Source of the DNA: Methylomonas sp. MK1
GTDB lineage: Bacteria > Pseudomonadota > Gammaproteobacteria > Methylococcales > Methylomonadaceae
Assembly: GCF_000365425.1 (NCBI RefSeq)
Contig: NZ_AQOV01000003.1
Span: forward strand, 83,000-146,999
Length of the DNA: 64,000 nucleotides
Reading direction: 5' to 3'
Shown here: positions 1-8,800 of the stretch, piece by piece
Layout of the letters: each line of letters begins with the position of its first letter
Numbering within the stretch: the stretch's first letter is position 1
The notes under the pieces: model-generated
What the model saw: the letters and a program-made list of their open reading frames with translations, nothing else
The model's database searches: none
What the model was told of the DNA's origin: nothing
Program-made: the position numbers and the translations under genes

Positions 1-714
1 GCGGTGGATGCTGCTATTCCTTTGACTTTTGCTGATCCTCTCCTGGAGAGGCAGCGGCTGTCTTTATTAAATGAGACTACGGAGAACAGAAATGGGCACT
101 CAACTGACCGAGGAAGAGGAGTTGGAAGCGGCGATAGCGGCATTGGATCAGGAGTCCGTAATTCCAGTGGAGGGCGATTCGATGAAGGAGGGCGACGGAA
201 TGGGATCTTCGGATTCATCAATAAGCCCAACGTTAGCGGCGTTGGGCGTCGACCGCCGCCCGAAAGTCGTAACCGTTTGCGAGACTTGTCCAGTCTCGCT
301 ATGGTTCGCTTCGCCAGTGGAATTGAAATGCTATTGTCGGGCAATGTATCTGGTGGTATGGAGCACCAAGGATCCGACACAAATAACGCATTGCGACGGC
401 CAGTTTCTGGATCAGGATTGATCGTATTTGTGGAGGCCGATAAGTACATTGCTGAACGTGATGAAAAGCGGTTAAAGGGCGTTAATGTGCCGGTGCATAG
501 GCGGTTCTGTGAGGGTGATGCGGGCATGCTGCCTTTTGCTGGCTTGCGGCATGTTGATGGCAGATTTCTTGCGCTTCTAAAGCGCGATGATGTTGTATGT
601 GTCTTGCCGGTAGACGAGAAAACGGCCGCACAATTAAAGCGCTTATCTATAGGTGATGCTGTGTCTGTTGGTGAATCGGGTTCGATAAAACTCACAAAAG
701 GTCGACGCAGATAG
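1..714 (+). CDS. traI: Conjugative relaxase TraI, C-terminal part (5' end outside window)
   Basis: The frame is open from the first base, so this is the 3' end of a gene that begins upstream. The last ~95 codons (from about 430) look like the C-terminal end of LPD7-type relaxase tails: a 'YIAERDEKRLKG' helix, then 'HVDGRFLALLKRDD', 'VLPVDEKTAAQLKRL' and a final 'GSIKLTKGRRR'. The middle (about 100-420) is Gly/Ser/Arg-rich and looks like a disordered linker; a second gene is read there in another frame. The nicking domain and oriT would lie upstream and are not visible. Next to traG-traF-traE this fits IncP relaxase TraI. The family call rests on recognised motifs, not a search. A less likely alternative is a separate short protein starting near 418-430. 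Confidence 0.75.
   Translation, partial: AVDAAIPLTFADPLLERQRLSLLNETTENRNGHSTDRGRGVGSGDSGIGSGVRNSSGGRFDEGGRRNGIFGFINKPNVSGVGRRPPPESRNRLRDLSSLAMVRFASGIEMLLSGNVSGGMEHQGSDTNNALRRPVSGSGLIVFVEADKYIAERDEKRLKGVNVPVHRRFCEGDAGMLPFAGLRHVDGRFLALLKRDDVVCVLPVDEKTAAQLKRLSIGDAVSVGESGSIKLTKGRRR
92..421 (+). CDS. traH: TraH-like relaxosome protein nested inside traI
   Basis: This 109-residue protein is read in a different frame entirely inside the relaxase gene. ATG 92 is preceded by GGAGA at 81-85; an in-frame ATG at 71 has no comparable site. The N-terminal half is acidic (a run of Glu after 'MGTQLT', then Asp/Glu-rich). The C-terminal half has a compact Cys pattern, 'CETCP' then 'CYCRAM', and 'WSTKDPTQITHCDGQ'. 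In IncP plasmid RP4, traH also lies wholly within traI in another frame and encodes an acidic protein that stabilises the relaxosome, so position, size and charge all agree. The Cys motif argues against a chance open frame. The function is inferred from this parallel. Confidence 0.7.
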   Translation: MGTQLTEEEELEAAIAALDQESVIPVEGDSMKEGDGMGSSDSSISPTLAALGVDRRPKVVTVCETCPVSLWFASPVELKCYCRAMYLVVWSTKDPTQITHCDGQFLDQD

Positions 715-800
715 CCGCCTTTTTTTCGCGCTAGATGTCAGTCCGGTTTTTCCTGGCCGGTTTCGTATAAAAAAATTAATGTGATTGCCTTCATAACTCA

Positions 801-832
801 TTGTTGATAGTATATTTTATTAGATATATTGC
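801..832 (+). promoter_or_regulatory. Candidate promoter upstream of traG
   Basis: In the AT-rich gap between traI and traG, TTGATA (804-809) is followed after 17 bp by TATTGC (827-832). TTGTTG (801-806) with TATATT (825-830) at 18 bp is an equally good reading. A KorB operator lies about 60 bp downstream. Composition alone could give such matches. Confidence 0.35.
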
Positions 833-893
833 TTATTTAAAACAGTTATTAGGTGGGGTGTCGTTTTTCACTTCGTGAGCCATAGCTTAGGGT

Positions 894-910
894 GTTTTAG
901 CCGCTAAAAC
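894..910. promoter_or_regulatory. KorB-type operator upstream of traG
   Basis: GTTTTAGCCGCTAAAAC is a perfect 17-bp palindrome (one central base) containing the 13-bp KorB operator core TTTAGC-S-GCTAAA of IncP plasmids at 896-908. It lies 58 bp before the traG start codon and downstream of the candidate promoter. KorB is a ParB-family global repressor that can act at a distance, so this suggests that tra expression is under plasmid-encoded KorB control. No korB gene is in the window. Confidence 0.82.
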
Positions 911-967
911 GCGAGTTCTATTGTTTACTCATTCCTGCCGCCTGTTATCACTAAAGAGGCTTATCAA

Positions 968-2881
968 ATGAAAGATAAATTTAACAATGCAGTCGGTCCA
1001 CAAATTCGGGCGGGTCAGCCAAGGGTTGGCCTCGTCATACCCGCATTGGCTATCGCGTCGCTTGTTGCTGGGCTTCAATCTGCTACTCAGTTCTTTGCCG
1101 ACGAATTTAACTATCAGTCTACGCTAGGTCCTCAGTACAACCATATTTATGCACCTTGGGCGGTTTTGCGCTGGTCTAGTGATTGGTATGGGTTATATCA
1201 AGAAAGCTTTATGAAGGCGGGCAGTGTTGGTATCTCTGTAACCGCTGTCGGATTGTTAGGGCTTATTGTTGCCAAAATGGTGATTGCTAATTCCTCTAAG
1301 GCTAATCCGTATTTACATGGCTCGGCCAGATGGGCCAACAAAGAGGATATTCAAGAGGCTGGCTTATTACCTCGTTCTGGTGGTTTGATTTCTAGGCTTC
1401 TCGGCAAAAAGACTTCGCCGGTGTCAGGCGTATATGTAGGTGCATGGATCGATAAAAATGGTGTTACCAGGTACTTGCGACATAACGGGCCTGAACATGT
1501 TCTCTGTTATGCGCCCACACGATCTGGTAAGGGGGTTGGTTTGGTTATTCCTACGTTGCTGTGTTGGGAACGTAGCGCAGTTGTTACCGACTTGAAAGGC
1601 GAATTATGGGCGCTGACTGCTGGTTGGCGGAAGAAGTATGCCAGAAATAGGGTATTACGTTTTGAGCCCGCTGCTTTGCAAGGTAGCGTATGTTGGAATC
1701 CATTGGATGAAATTCGAATTGCAACGGAGTACGAAGTCGGCGACGTGCAGAATTTAGCAACATTGATAGTCGATCCAGATGGTAAGGGTTTAGAAACGCA
1801 TTGGCAGAAAACAGCTCAAGCGCTACTTGTCGGTGTGATTATGCATGTTCTATATAAGGCCAGGGATGAAGGTGGCGAGGCGTCTTTACCTATTGTGGAT
1901 GCAATTATGTCTGATCCTAATAGGGATATTGCCGAGCTGTGGATAGAGATGACAACCTATGGGCATGTGTTCGGTAAAAATCATCCGGTGGTTGGCTCTG
2001 CCGCTCGGGATATGATGGATCGTCCCCCAGAAGAGGCCGGTTCCGTTCTCTCTACAGCTAAGTCGTATCTCGCTTTGTATCGCGATCCAGTTGTCCAGCG
2101 CAATGTGCGTAAGTCCGAGTTTCGCATCAAAGATCTGATGAATTTCGATGATCCTGTCAGTTTATACATTATCACTCAGCCTAATGATAAGGCTCGGCTA
2201 AGGCCATTAGTTAGGGTAATGGTGAACATGATTGTTAGGCTTTTGGCTGACAAGATGGAATTCGAAAACGGTCGTCCGAAGGCTCATTACAAACATCGAA
2301 TGTTAATGATGCTGGATGAGTTCCCTAGTCTTGGAAGACTAGAGATTTTGCAGGAGTCATTGGCTTTTGTTGCTGGTTACGGCATTAAGTGCTATTTGAT
2401 TTGCCAGGATATTAACCAATTAAAGAGTCGTGAAACGGGCTATGGCGCTGATGAGTCGATAACATCTAACTGCCATGTGCAAAATGCATATCCACCTAAC
2501 AGGGTTGAGACTGCTGATCATCTTTCCAAGTTGACCGGTCAAACCACTGTCGCAAAGGAACAAATCACAACCAGTGGTCGGCGTACCAGTGCTTTATTGG
2601 CACAAGTCTCTAGGACCATTCAAGAAGTACAAAGACCTTTGTTGACTCCGGATGAATGCTTACGCATGCCTGGGCCAGTTAAGGGCGCTGATGGGTTGAT
2701 TGAGAAGCCTGGCGACATGGTGATTTATGTAGCAGGATACCCTGCAATTTACGGTGTCCAGCCATTATATTTCAAGGACCCGGTGTTTCAGGCAAGGGCG
2801 TCTATTCCACCGCCCAAGGTATCCGACAAGTTACTTAAGACGCATGAAATATCGCGTGGCGCTGAGGCGATTAAGTTATGA
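968..2881 (+). CDS. traG: Type IV coupling protein TraG/VirD4
   Basis: This 637-residue protein is the inner-membrane ATPase that links the relaxosome to the type IV secretion channel. It has two N-terminal hydrophobic segments (about residues 22-40 and 86-105), then a cytoplasmic ATPase domain. The Walker A motif is 'APTRSGKGVG' near residue 182 and the Walker B motif is 'LMMLDEFPSLGRLE' near 445. 'HGSARWANKEDI' after the second membrane segment is typical of TraG. The length matches the IncP family. AAAGAGG upstream of ATG 968 serves as ribosome binding site. The stop codon overlaps the traF start (ATGA), indicating translational coupling. Confidence 0.97.
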   Translation: MKDKFNNAVGPQIRAGQPRVGLVIPALAIASLVAGLQSATQFFADEFNYQSTLGPQYNHIYAPWAVLRWSSDWYGLYQESFMKAGSVGISVTAVGLLGLIVAKMVIANSSKANPYLHGSARWANKEDIQEAGLLPRSGGLISRLLGKKTSPVSGVYVGAWIDKNGVTRYLRHNGPEHVLCYAPTRSGKGVGLVIPTLLCWERSAVVTDLKGELWALTAGWRKKYARNRVLRFEPAALQGSVCWNPLDEIRIATEYEVGDVQNLATLIVDPDGKGLETHWQKTAQALLVGVIMHVLYKARDEGGEASLPIVDAIMSDPNRDIAELWIEMTTYGHVFGKNHPVVGSAARDMMDRPPEEAGSVLSTAKSYLALYRDPVVQRNVRKSEFRIKDLMNFDDPVSLYIITQPNDKARLRPLVRVMVNMIVRLLADKMEFENGRPKAHYKHRMLMMLDEFPSLGRLEILQESLAFVAGYGIKCYLICQDINQLKSRETGYGADESITSNCHVQNAYPPNRVETADHLSKLTGQTTVAKEQITTSGRRTSALLAQVSRTIQEVQRPLLTPDECLRMPGPVKGADGLIEKPGDMVIYVAGYPAIYGVQPLYFKDPVFQARASIPPPKVSDKLLKTHEISRGAEAIKL

Positions 2882-3399
2882 AGCGGCTTACTTCATTGAT
2901 TTCCCTTCTTGGTATTTCATATCTGGCTTTCTGTGGAATCGCCTACGCCGTTGGCGCGCGCTTTAACTCCACACGTAGTATTCCTGTTGGCATTTACTGG
3001 GAAACTCGCGACCCGGTCGAGAAAGGGGCTTATGTAATGTTTTGTCCCCCGCAATCGGAAGTGTTCGATTTAGCAAAGACTCGGGGCTATATCGGTGCTG
3101 GATATTGCCCTGGCGGATATGGCTACATGATGAAAAAAATTTTAGCGGCTAAAACGGATGTCGTTTCCATTGGTGATGATGGAGTACGGGTTAATGATGT
3201 TTTATTGCCATATAGCGCCCCTTCAGAGCTTGATGGGGCAGGTCGCCCAATGCCGAAATTCAGGACAACCCATGAATTAGGTGAATCAGAAGTTCTACTT
3301 ATGACTGATATAAACAAGGGTTCGTTCGATGGTCGCTATTTTGGCTTAATCAATCGCTCTCAAATCACGGGCGTTATACGTCCTGTTTTAACTTGGTAA
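2878..3399 (+). CDS. traF: TraF conjugative pilin-maturation peptidase (S26 family)
   Basis: This 173-residue protein has one N-terminal membrane segment (about 6-26) and a periplasmic domain of the signal peptidase I/TraF type. The nucleophile motif is 'STRSIPVGIYW', with the likely catalytic Ser34. The basic partner is in 'YMMKKILA' (Lys86 or Lys87). TraF of IncP plasmids cyclises and matures the TrbC pilin. The start overlaps the traG stop by 4 bp (ATGA), and traE follows closely. A perfect KorB operator is embedded in the reading frame at 3141. Membrane location and role are inferred from the family. Confidence 0.92.
   Translation: MKRLTSLISLLGISYLAFCGIAYAVGARFNSTRSIPVGIYWETRDPVEKGAYVMFCPPQSEVFDLAKTRGYIGAGYCPGGYGYMMKKILAAKTDVVSIGDDGVRVNDVLLPYSAPSELDGAGRPMPKFRTTHELGESEVLLMTDINKGSFDGRYFGLINRSQITGVIRPVLTW
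3140..3154. promoter_or_regulatory. KorB-type operator inside traF
   Basis: TTTTAGCGGCTAAAA contains the palindromic KorB core at 3141-3153 with central G, the other base allowed by the IncP consensus. It lies within the traF reading frame, where it encodes part of 'KILAAKT'. Intragenic KorB sites are known on IncP plasmids, so this could be a spreading or partition-type site and not a promoter operator. Confidence 0.7.
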
Positions 3400-3413
3400 A
3401 AACGGAGGTTTTT

Positions 3414-5612
3414 ATGCAGTTGTTTATTGCGGAAAAGCCCGATCTTGCTAAGGCCATTGTTGATGGTTTAGGCGGCGGATCGCGTAAAGATGGTTACTAT
3501 GACTGCGGCGATAGTTATGTGACATGGTGCTACGGTCACATGCTGCAACTGCTGGACCCAGAGGACTACGATCCCAGATTCGGGAAATGGAATATGGATG
3601 ATTTGCCTATTTACCATATCCCGTGGAAGAAAAAGCCATCGAATGATAAGAAAGACCAACTCAAGATCATCACCACCTTATTAAAGCAAGCCAAGAGCGT
3701 TGTACACGCGGGCGACCCTGACGATGAAGGCCAGCTATTGGTTGATGAAGTCTTGGAGTATGCGGCTTGTTCGCTGCCTGTTAAACGATTGCTCATCAAT
3801 GACAACAATATCAGTGTCGTTAAGAGGTCGCTTGCAAGTATGCGCGACAATCGGGAGTTCGCTGGTTTGTCGGCGGCGGCGGAGGCACGAAGTATTGGTG
3901 ATCAACTTTACGGTTACAACATGAGCCGTGCATATACGTTGGCCGCGAATAAGGCAGGTTTTCAAGGTGTGTTAAGTGTCGGTCGAGTACAGACTCCTAT
4001 CCTTGGTCTAGTTGTTAGACGGGATAGGGAGTTCGAAGCTCATACCAAGAGCTATTACTACAATGTGACTGGACAATTTACTTTTGGCGATTTGTCGTTT
4101 CCGGCCAGGTATCAGATTGTTAATGAGGATCCTGTTGATGAGAAGAGCCGTCTATCCAATCAGGGCCATGCGCAGGGTATCGCTGATGCGGCAAAGGGCG
4201 CACAGGCAACCCTTGTTAGTGCGGCTACCAAAAAGAAAGATCAGCATCCGCCGCTTCCTTACAATTTGTTGAAGCTTCAGACAGATGCTTCGCGGAAGTT
4301 CGGGTTTCGTCCAGACCAGACGAAGGACATAACGCAATCGTTACGCGAAAAGCACAAACTGATTACATACAATCGGAGTGATTGTGAATATCTCAGTGAA
4401 GACCAACATGGCGATGCGCCGAATGTTCTGGACGCTATTGCGAAGACGGCACCGACGCTAACGCTTGTCGCGCAAAAGGCTGACCCGTCGATAAAAAGCC
4501 GTGCGTTCAATTCTTCAAAGGTAAGTGCCCACCACGGAATCATTCCAACTGAGGCCACAGCCGATTTTTCTAAACTGACTGATGGCGAGCAGAAAATCTA
4601 CATGTTGATTGCCCGCGCTTATGTCGCACAGTTCTGGCCTAAACATCAATACGATCAAACCGATATTTTTGTTGAAGCCGCTACACATCGGTTTGCTGTT
4701 CGCTCGAACATTACTACCTTGGCTGGCTGGAAGTCGCTGTATCGAAACGATATAGGTAATGAGGATTTAGAGGGTGATGAAAACGACATCGCCCTTGATC
4801 TTCGAGTGTTAAAGGCGGGGCAGGCAGGTGATTGTACTGACGCCGTTGCGAGCCAGATGGAGACGAAGCCGCGACCACTGTACACAATGGCCACCCTTTT
4901 AACGGACCTTACTCGTGTTGCTCAATATGTGCGTGATGATCGTCTACGGGAGCTCCTGGTCGAAAAGGACAAGGGCAAAGAAGGCGAGCATGGAGGTATT
5001 GGTACACCGGCTACGCGAGACACCATTATTGCCACTTTATTTGATCGTGGCTATTTGGCGGAGAAGGGTAACAACATTATCAGCACTCCGACGGGGCGGG
5101 AGTTTTACGATACCTTGCCGGATAAAGCCAAATATCCCGATATGACCGCTCTATGGCACGAACAACAAAAGGCTATTCAGAGCGGCGACCTCAATGCGAT
5201 TTCCTTTGTCAATGAGTTGATGGAGTACATCGGTGCAGAGGTGGCTAACGTTAAGCAGAATGGCATTGGGATCAAGGTTGCTTTCAATCCTTGTCCTGAT
5301 TGCGGAAAGCCTTTGCGCCGCATTAAGAAAAAGGACAAAAACGAGTTCTTTTGGGGTTGTACTGGGTTCGCCGATGGGTGTCGGTTTGCAGCAGAAGACA
5401 AGTCTGGTAAGCCAGTCCCTAAACAAGCGCCTCTAGTGTCTGCCGTACATAAATGCATGTCATGTGGAAAAGGCTTGTCAAGGCGGCCAGGAAGAAAGAA
5501 GGGTGCGTTCTGGTGGGGATGTAGTGGGTTCCCCACATGCAAACAAACTTACCCAGACATTAAGGGACAACCGGATTTTAACAATAGCAAACAGGGTGGA
5601 CGTGATGAATAG
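3414..5612 (+). CDS. traE: DNA topoisomerase III, TraE/TopB type
   Basis: This is a type IA topoisomerase of 732 residues. The TOPRIM segment starts at '[15 protein letters not shown]' with the metal-binding motif 'DPDDEGQLL' at about 106. The active-site motif is '[11 protein letters not shown]' with the catalytic Tyr near residue 319, and '[13 protein letters not shown]' is the conserved gate segment. Two C-terminal zinc ribbons follow (CPDCG...GC at about 627-660 and CMSCG...C at about 683-715). ATG 3414 is chosen because GGAGG lies 7 bp upstream; a TTG at 3393 overlaps the end of traF and is less likely. The gene probably helps resolve transferred DNA. Its position after traF matches traE of IncP Tra1. 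Confidence 0.95.
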   Translation: MQLFIAEKPDLAKAIVDGLGGGSRKDGYYDCGDSYVTWCYGHMLQLLDPEDYDPRFGKWNMDDLPIYHIPWKKKPSNDKKDQLKIITTLLKQAKSVVHAGDPDDEGQLLVDEVLEYAACSLPVKRLLINDNNISVVKRSLASMRDNREFAGLSAAAEARSIGDQLYGYNMSRAYTLAANKAGFQGVLSVGRVQTPILGLVVRRDREFEAHTKSYYYNVTGQFTFGDLSFPARYQIVNEDPVDEKSRLSNQGHAQGIADAAKGAQATLVSAATKKKDQHPPLPYNLLKLQTDASRKFGFRPDQTKDITQSLREKHKLITYNRSDCEYLSEDQHGDAPNVLDAIAKTAPTLTLVAQKADPSIKSRAFNSSKVSAHHGIIPTEATADFSKLTDGEQKIYMLIARAYVAQFWPKHQYDQTDIFVEAATHRFAVRSNITTLAGWKSLYRNDIGNEDLEGDENDIALDLRVLKAGQAGDCTDAVASQMETKPRPLYTMATLLTDLTRVAQYVRDDRLRELLVEKDKGKEGEHGGIGTPATRDTIIATLFDRGYLAEKGNNIISTPTGREFYDTLPDKAKYPDMTALWHEQQKAIQSGDLNAISFVNELMEYIGAEVANVKQNGIGIKVAFNPCPDCGKPLRRIKKKDKNEFFWGCTGFADGCRFAAEDKSGKPVPKQAPLVSAVHKCMSCGKGLSRRPGRKKGAFWWGCSGFPTCKQTYPDIKGQPDFNNSKQGGRDE

Positions 5613-5835
5613 CAATGATGATGTAAATGACTTAAATGTGGATACGGAAGTAGATTCGGCGTTAGCGGTAGATACGGTAGATGTTGTGGCCGTGAAGTTA
5701 CTTGATGCTATGGTGCCTGGTGCTGTAGTGGAATTCGATCCCGACGAGGCCGAACGGCTTGGTGCGTTCAATGAAGACGCCTTAGATGAGGCCGATGCAT
5801 TGGAAAGCCGTATCGATTCAACAAGTCATGAATAG
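5605..5835 (+). CDS. Small acidic protein at the traD position
   Basis: This 76-residue protein is strongly acidic (Asp/Glu-rich throughout, no Cys, no membrane segment). ATG 5605 lies inside the last codons of traE, so the two genes overlap by 8 bp; GTG 5602 is an alternative start. In IncP Tra1 a short gene, traD, occupies the same place between traE and traC, but I see no sequence motif that proves homology. The central '[24 protein letters not shown]' section, written here as a region of about residues 33-56, may form a small folded unit. The function is unknown. Confidence 0.6.
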   Translation: MNSNDDVNDLNVDTEVDSALAVDTVDVVAVKLLDAMVPGAVVEFDPDEAERLGAFNEDALDEADALESRIDSTSHE

Positions 5836-5846
5836 GTGTCTGATCA

Positions 5847-8800
5847 ATGGCAAAGAAACCTATTTCTAATCAAGGACAACTCGATTTTTTCAATGTTTTT
5901 GAAGATTGGCTTGTTCCCGAGCCTACGTCGGCTGACAAACCAGAGGCGGCGATTAAGGAACGCCTGGAATCATCCCCTAATGATGCTCGACATTTACTCG
6001 CATTACGATTAGCACAACGTCTGAGTGAAGATGGTGGTGTTACATCCAAGGTATTAACCGAGGAAGCTAATCGTGCGTTTGGCGGAACCCAGGCGGGTGG
6101 CGACTATTTATCTAAGGATGCTTATGATGCCTTAGAAGCTGCTTTTAACATCCACTTGCTCGGGACCGAAGACCCGAATTGGAACGCATTGAATGCCGAC
6201 GAAGCCAAGCTAAAGGTCGTTGACTTAACAAATAGGATTCAACGGGTGCCTACTCAGACGCGACGTGATGAAGAAATGGAGGAATTCCAGCAGTTCAGCA
6301 CACCGCCCGCGCTCTCTTTTGTCGCTAATTGGGTTGCTAATGTCAAGAAAGATGATGTTATGGAGGAACCGTCGGCTGGTACAGGCGACTTGGCTATATG
6401 GTCAAAGATGGTAGGGGCCAAACTGATTCTGAATGAATTGTCCCCCCGTAGACAAGCTCTATTGGGAGCCTTGTTCCCAGAGGCAACAATCTTTAAAGAG
6501 AATGCCGAGCAGTTGGATAACGTTCTACCTACCGACTTTAAGCCGACAGTGGTTGTTATGAATCCGCCATTTAGCTCGACTGCTGGTCGTGTCCAAGGAC
6601 AGAGAGATACAACTAATGGCGCAAGACATCTCGAACAGTCATTAAAGCGCCTAGAGCAAGGCGGGCGACTGGTGGCGATTGTTGGAAACGGAATGGCCGC
6701 GGATAAGCCTGCCTTTGCTTCATGGTGGAAAGATGTACAAGCCAAATACAATGTAAGGGCCAACATAGGCATTTCCGGGCGAGAATATGCCAAATACGGG
6801 ACCACATTCGACAATCAAATTTTAGTAATCGACAAAAACGGGGCCACGACGCAGGCGATATTGACCGGCAAAGTAGATTCGGTGGCCGATTTACCAGCAT
6901 TATTAGAGGGCATAAGAAATGACCGTCAACACATTCAATCAACACCCGATAAACAGGCAAGCCGCCCAAACACTCCGCCAGTGTCAGATACCATTCAATC
7001 CGGAAACGGAGTTAGCGGCATTAGCATTGGTGCGGACGGCGTTAGAGCGGAATCTGCTGGAAACGGGGCCGATTCCGGAACCACTCCTATTGATAGCGAA
7101 GTTAGAGGCTCAACCGAAGATAGCTATGTCCCTAATGACGGAATCGGAGCCGGGAGTGGAGTTCCAGATAGAGTTATCGGAAACGTTGGAGGAAGCAGCG
7201 GCGGAGATACTGGAGGAAATAGTAGCCTCACTACAAGCAACAGTACCGCAAGCGTTGCAGTAGAAGCTAAGGATGATCTGGCTACCGAATTTACTGATTC
7301 TGTCTTTGCTAACTACGCTCCACAACGTCTTACAGTACAAGGCGCTAAACCACATCCAGGCAAATTGGTGCAGTCGGCGGCAATGTCTGCTGTCCAACCA
7401 CCTGCACCGTCATATGCCCCATTATTGCCAAAGGGATTGATCGAAGACGGATTGCTTTCGATTGCTCAAATTGAGGCCGTTGTTTATGCAGGGCAAGCGC
7501 ACTCAGAAACTTTGCCGAATGGTTCAAGGAAAGGCTTTTTCATTGGTGATGGCACTGGTGTTGGTAAGGGACGCGAAATATCCGGCATCATTTTGGATAA
7601 CATGTTGCAAGGTCGGAAAAAAGCCGTTTGGGTTTCTTTTAATGAAGGCTTGATAGAGGATGCTAAAAGGGATTTTGCTGGTGTGGGTGGCGACCCGTCA
7701 AAATTGTTTTTCCAGGGAAAGACCAAAGCTGGTAATGCAATCACTCAAGAAGAGGGCATTTTATTCACAACTTACTCGACGCTACGCGGCGGCGAGAAAA
7801 AGCAGGCAAATGATTTGGGACAAAAGGGCGGTAAGTCTCGCGCTCAACAGATCATAGATTGGTTAGGTAAGGATTTTGATGGTGTTATTGCATTTGATGA
7901 AGCCCATAGCATGGGCAATGCCATTGCGATTAAGGGAAAACGAGGCGTCAAGAAGCCATCACAACAAGCGATAGCCGGTATTAACTTACAACGCGAATTG
8001 CCTAATTCGCGTGTTACCTATGTGTCAGCCACCGGAGCTACCGAGATAAGCAATCTTAGTTACGCGGATCGTCTAGGTTTATGGGGCGAGGGCACGCCGT
8101 TTGCTGACACAACTGCCTTTATCAACGGGGTGTCGAAAGGCGGCATTGCATCAATGGAATTGATCAGCCGAGACATGAAGGCGATGGGCATGTATTTGGC
8201 CAGGTCGCTGTCCTACGATGGTGTCTCGTATGAGCGCTTGGAACATCCACTATCTGATTTACAGGAAGATATTTACAACGAGCTCGCCGGCGCTTGGCAA
8301 GTCGTTTTAAATAATGTTGAGCAAGCTCTTGAACTCACTCAAGCCGGTAAGAGTGGTCCGGGTAAAAGTGCGGCTATGTCTCAGTTCTGGGGCGCCCATC
8401 AACGATTTTTCAATCAAATTGTCACAGCCATGCAGACGCCGGCAGTGATAGACCATATTCGCGATCAACTGGACGCTGGTCACGCGGCTGTGATTCAGTT
8501 GGTAAATACAAACGAAGCAGCACAGGAGCGGATTATTGCCGACGCTACGGCGAATGATGCCCTTTTGGAGGAATTGGATTTTACGCCTCGGCAAATGCTA
8601 ATGGATTATGTCAGAAACGGATTCCCGGTAGCTGCTTATGAGCAAACACAAGACGCTAACGGCAACACCACCTACGTTCCAGTACGTGACTCGGAAGGGA
8701 ATCAAGTATTTGATCGAGAGGCAATTGCTTTGCGCGATTCGCTGCTGGACACGTTGCATCAAATCCGTGTTCCTGAAAATCCATTGGACTCAATCATCAA

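Noticed and set aside
418..714. Separate gene starting at TTG 418 or GTG 430
   Set aside because: The frame is open from base 1 and ends as a relaxase tail, so a continuing traI is the simpler reading.
3123..3317. Antisense open frames inside the tra genes (for example 3123-3317, 3611-3850, 5177-5542, 6254-6814)
   Set aside because: They lie opposite confident genes, lack ribosome binding sites and show no family motifs; they follow from the codon pattern of the sense strand.
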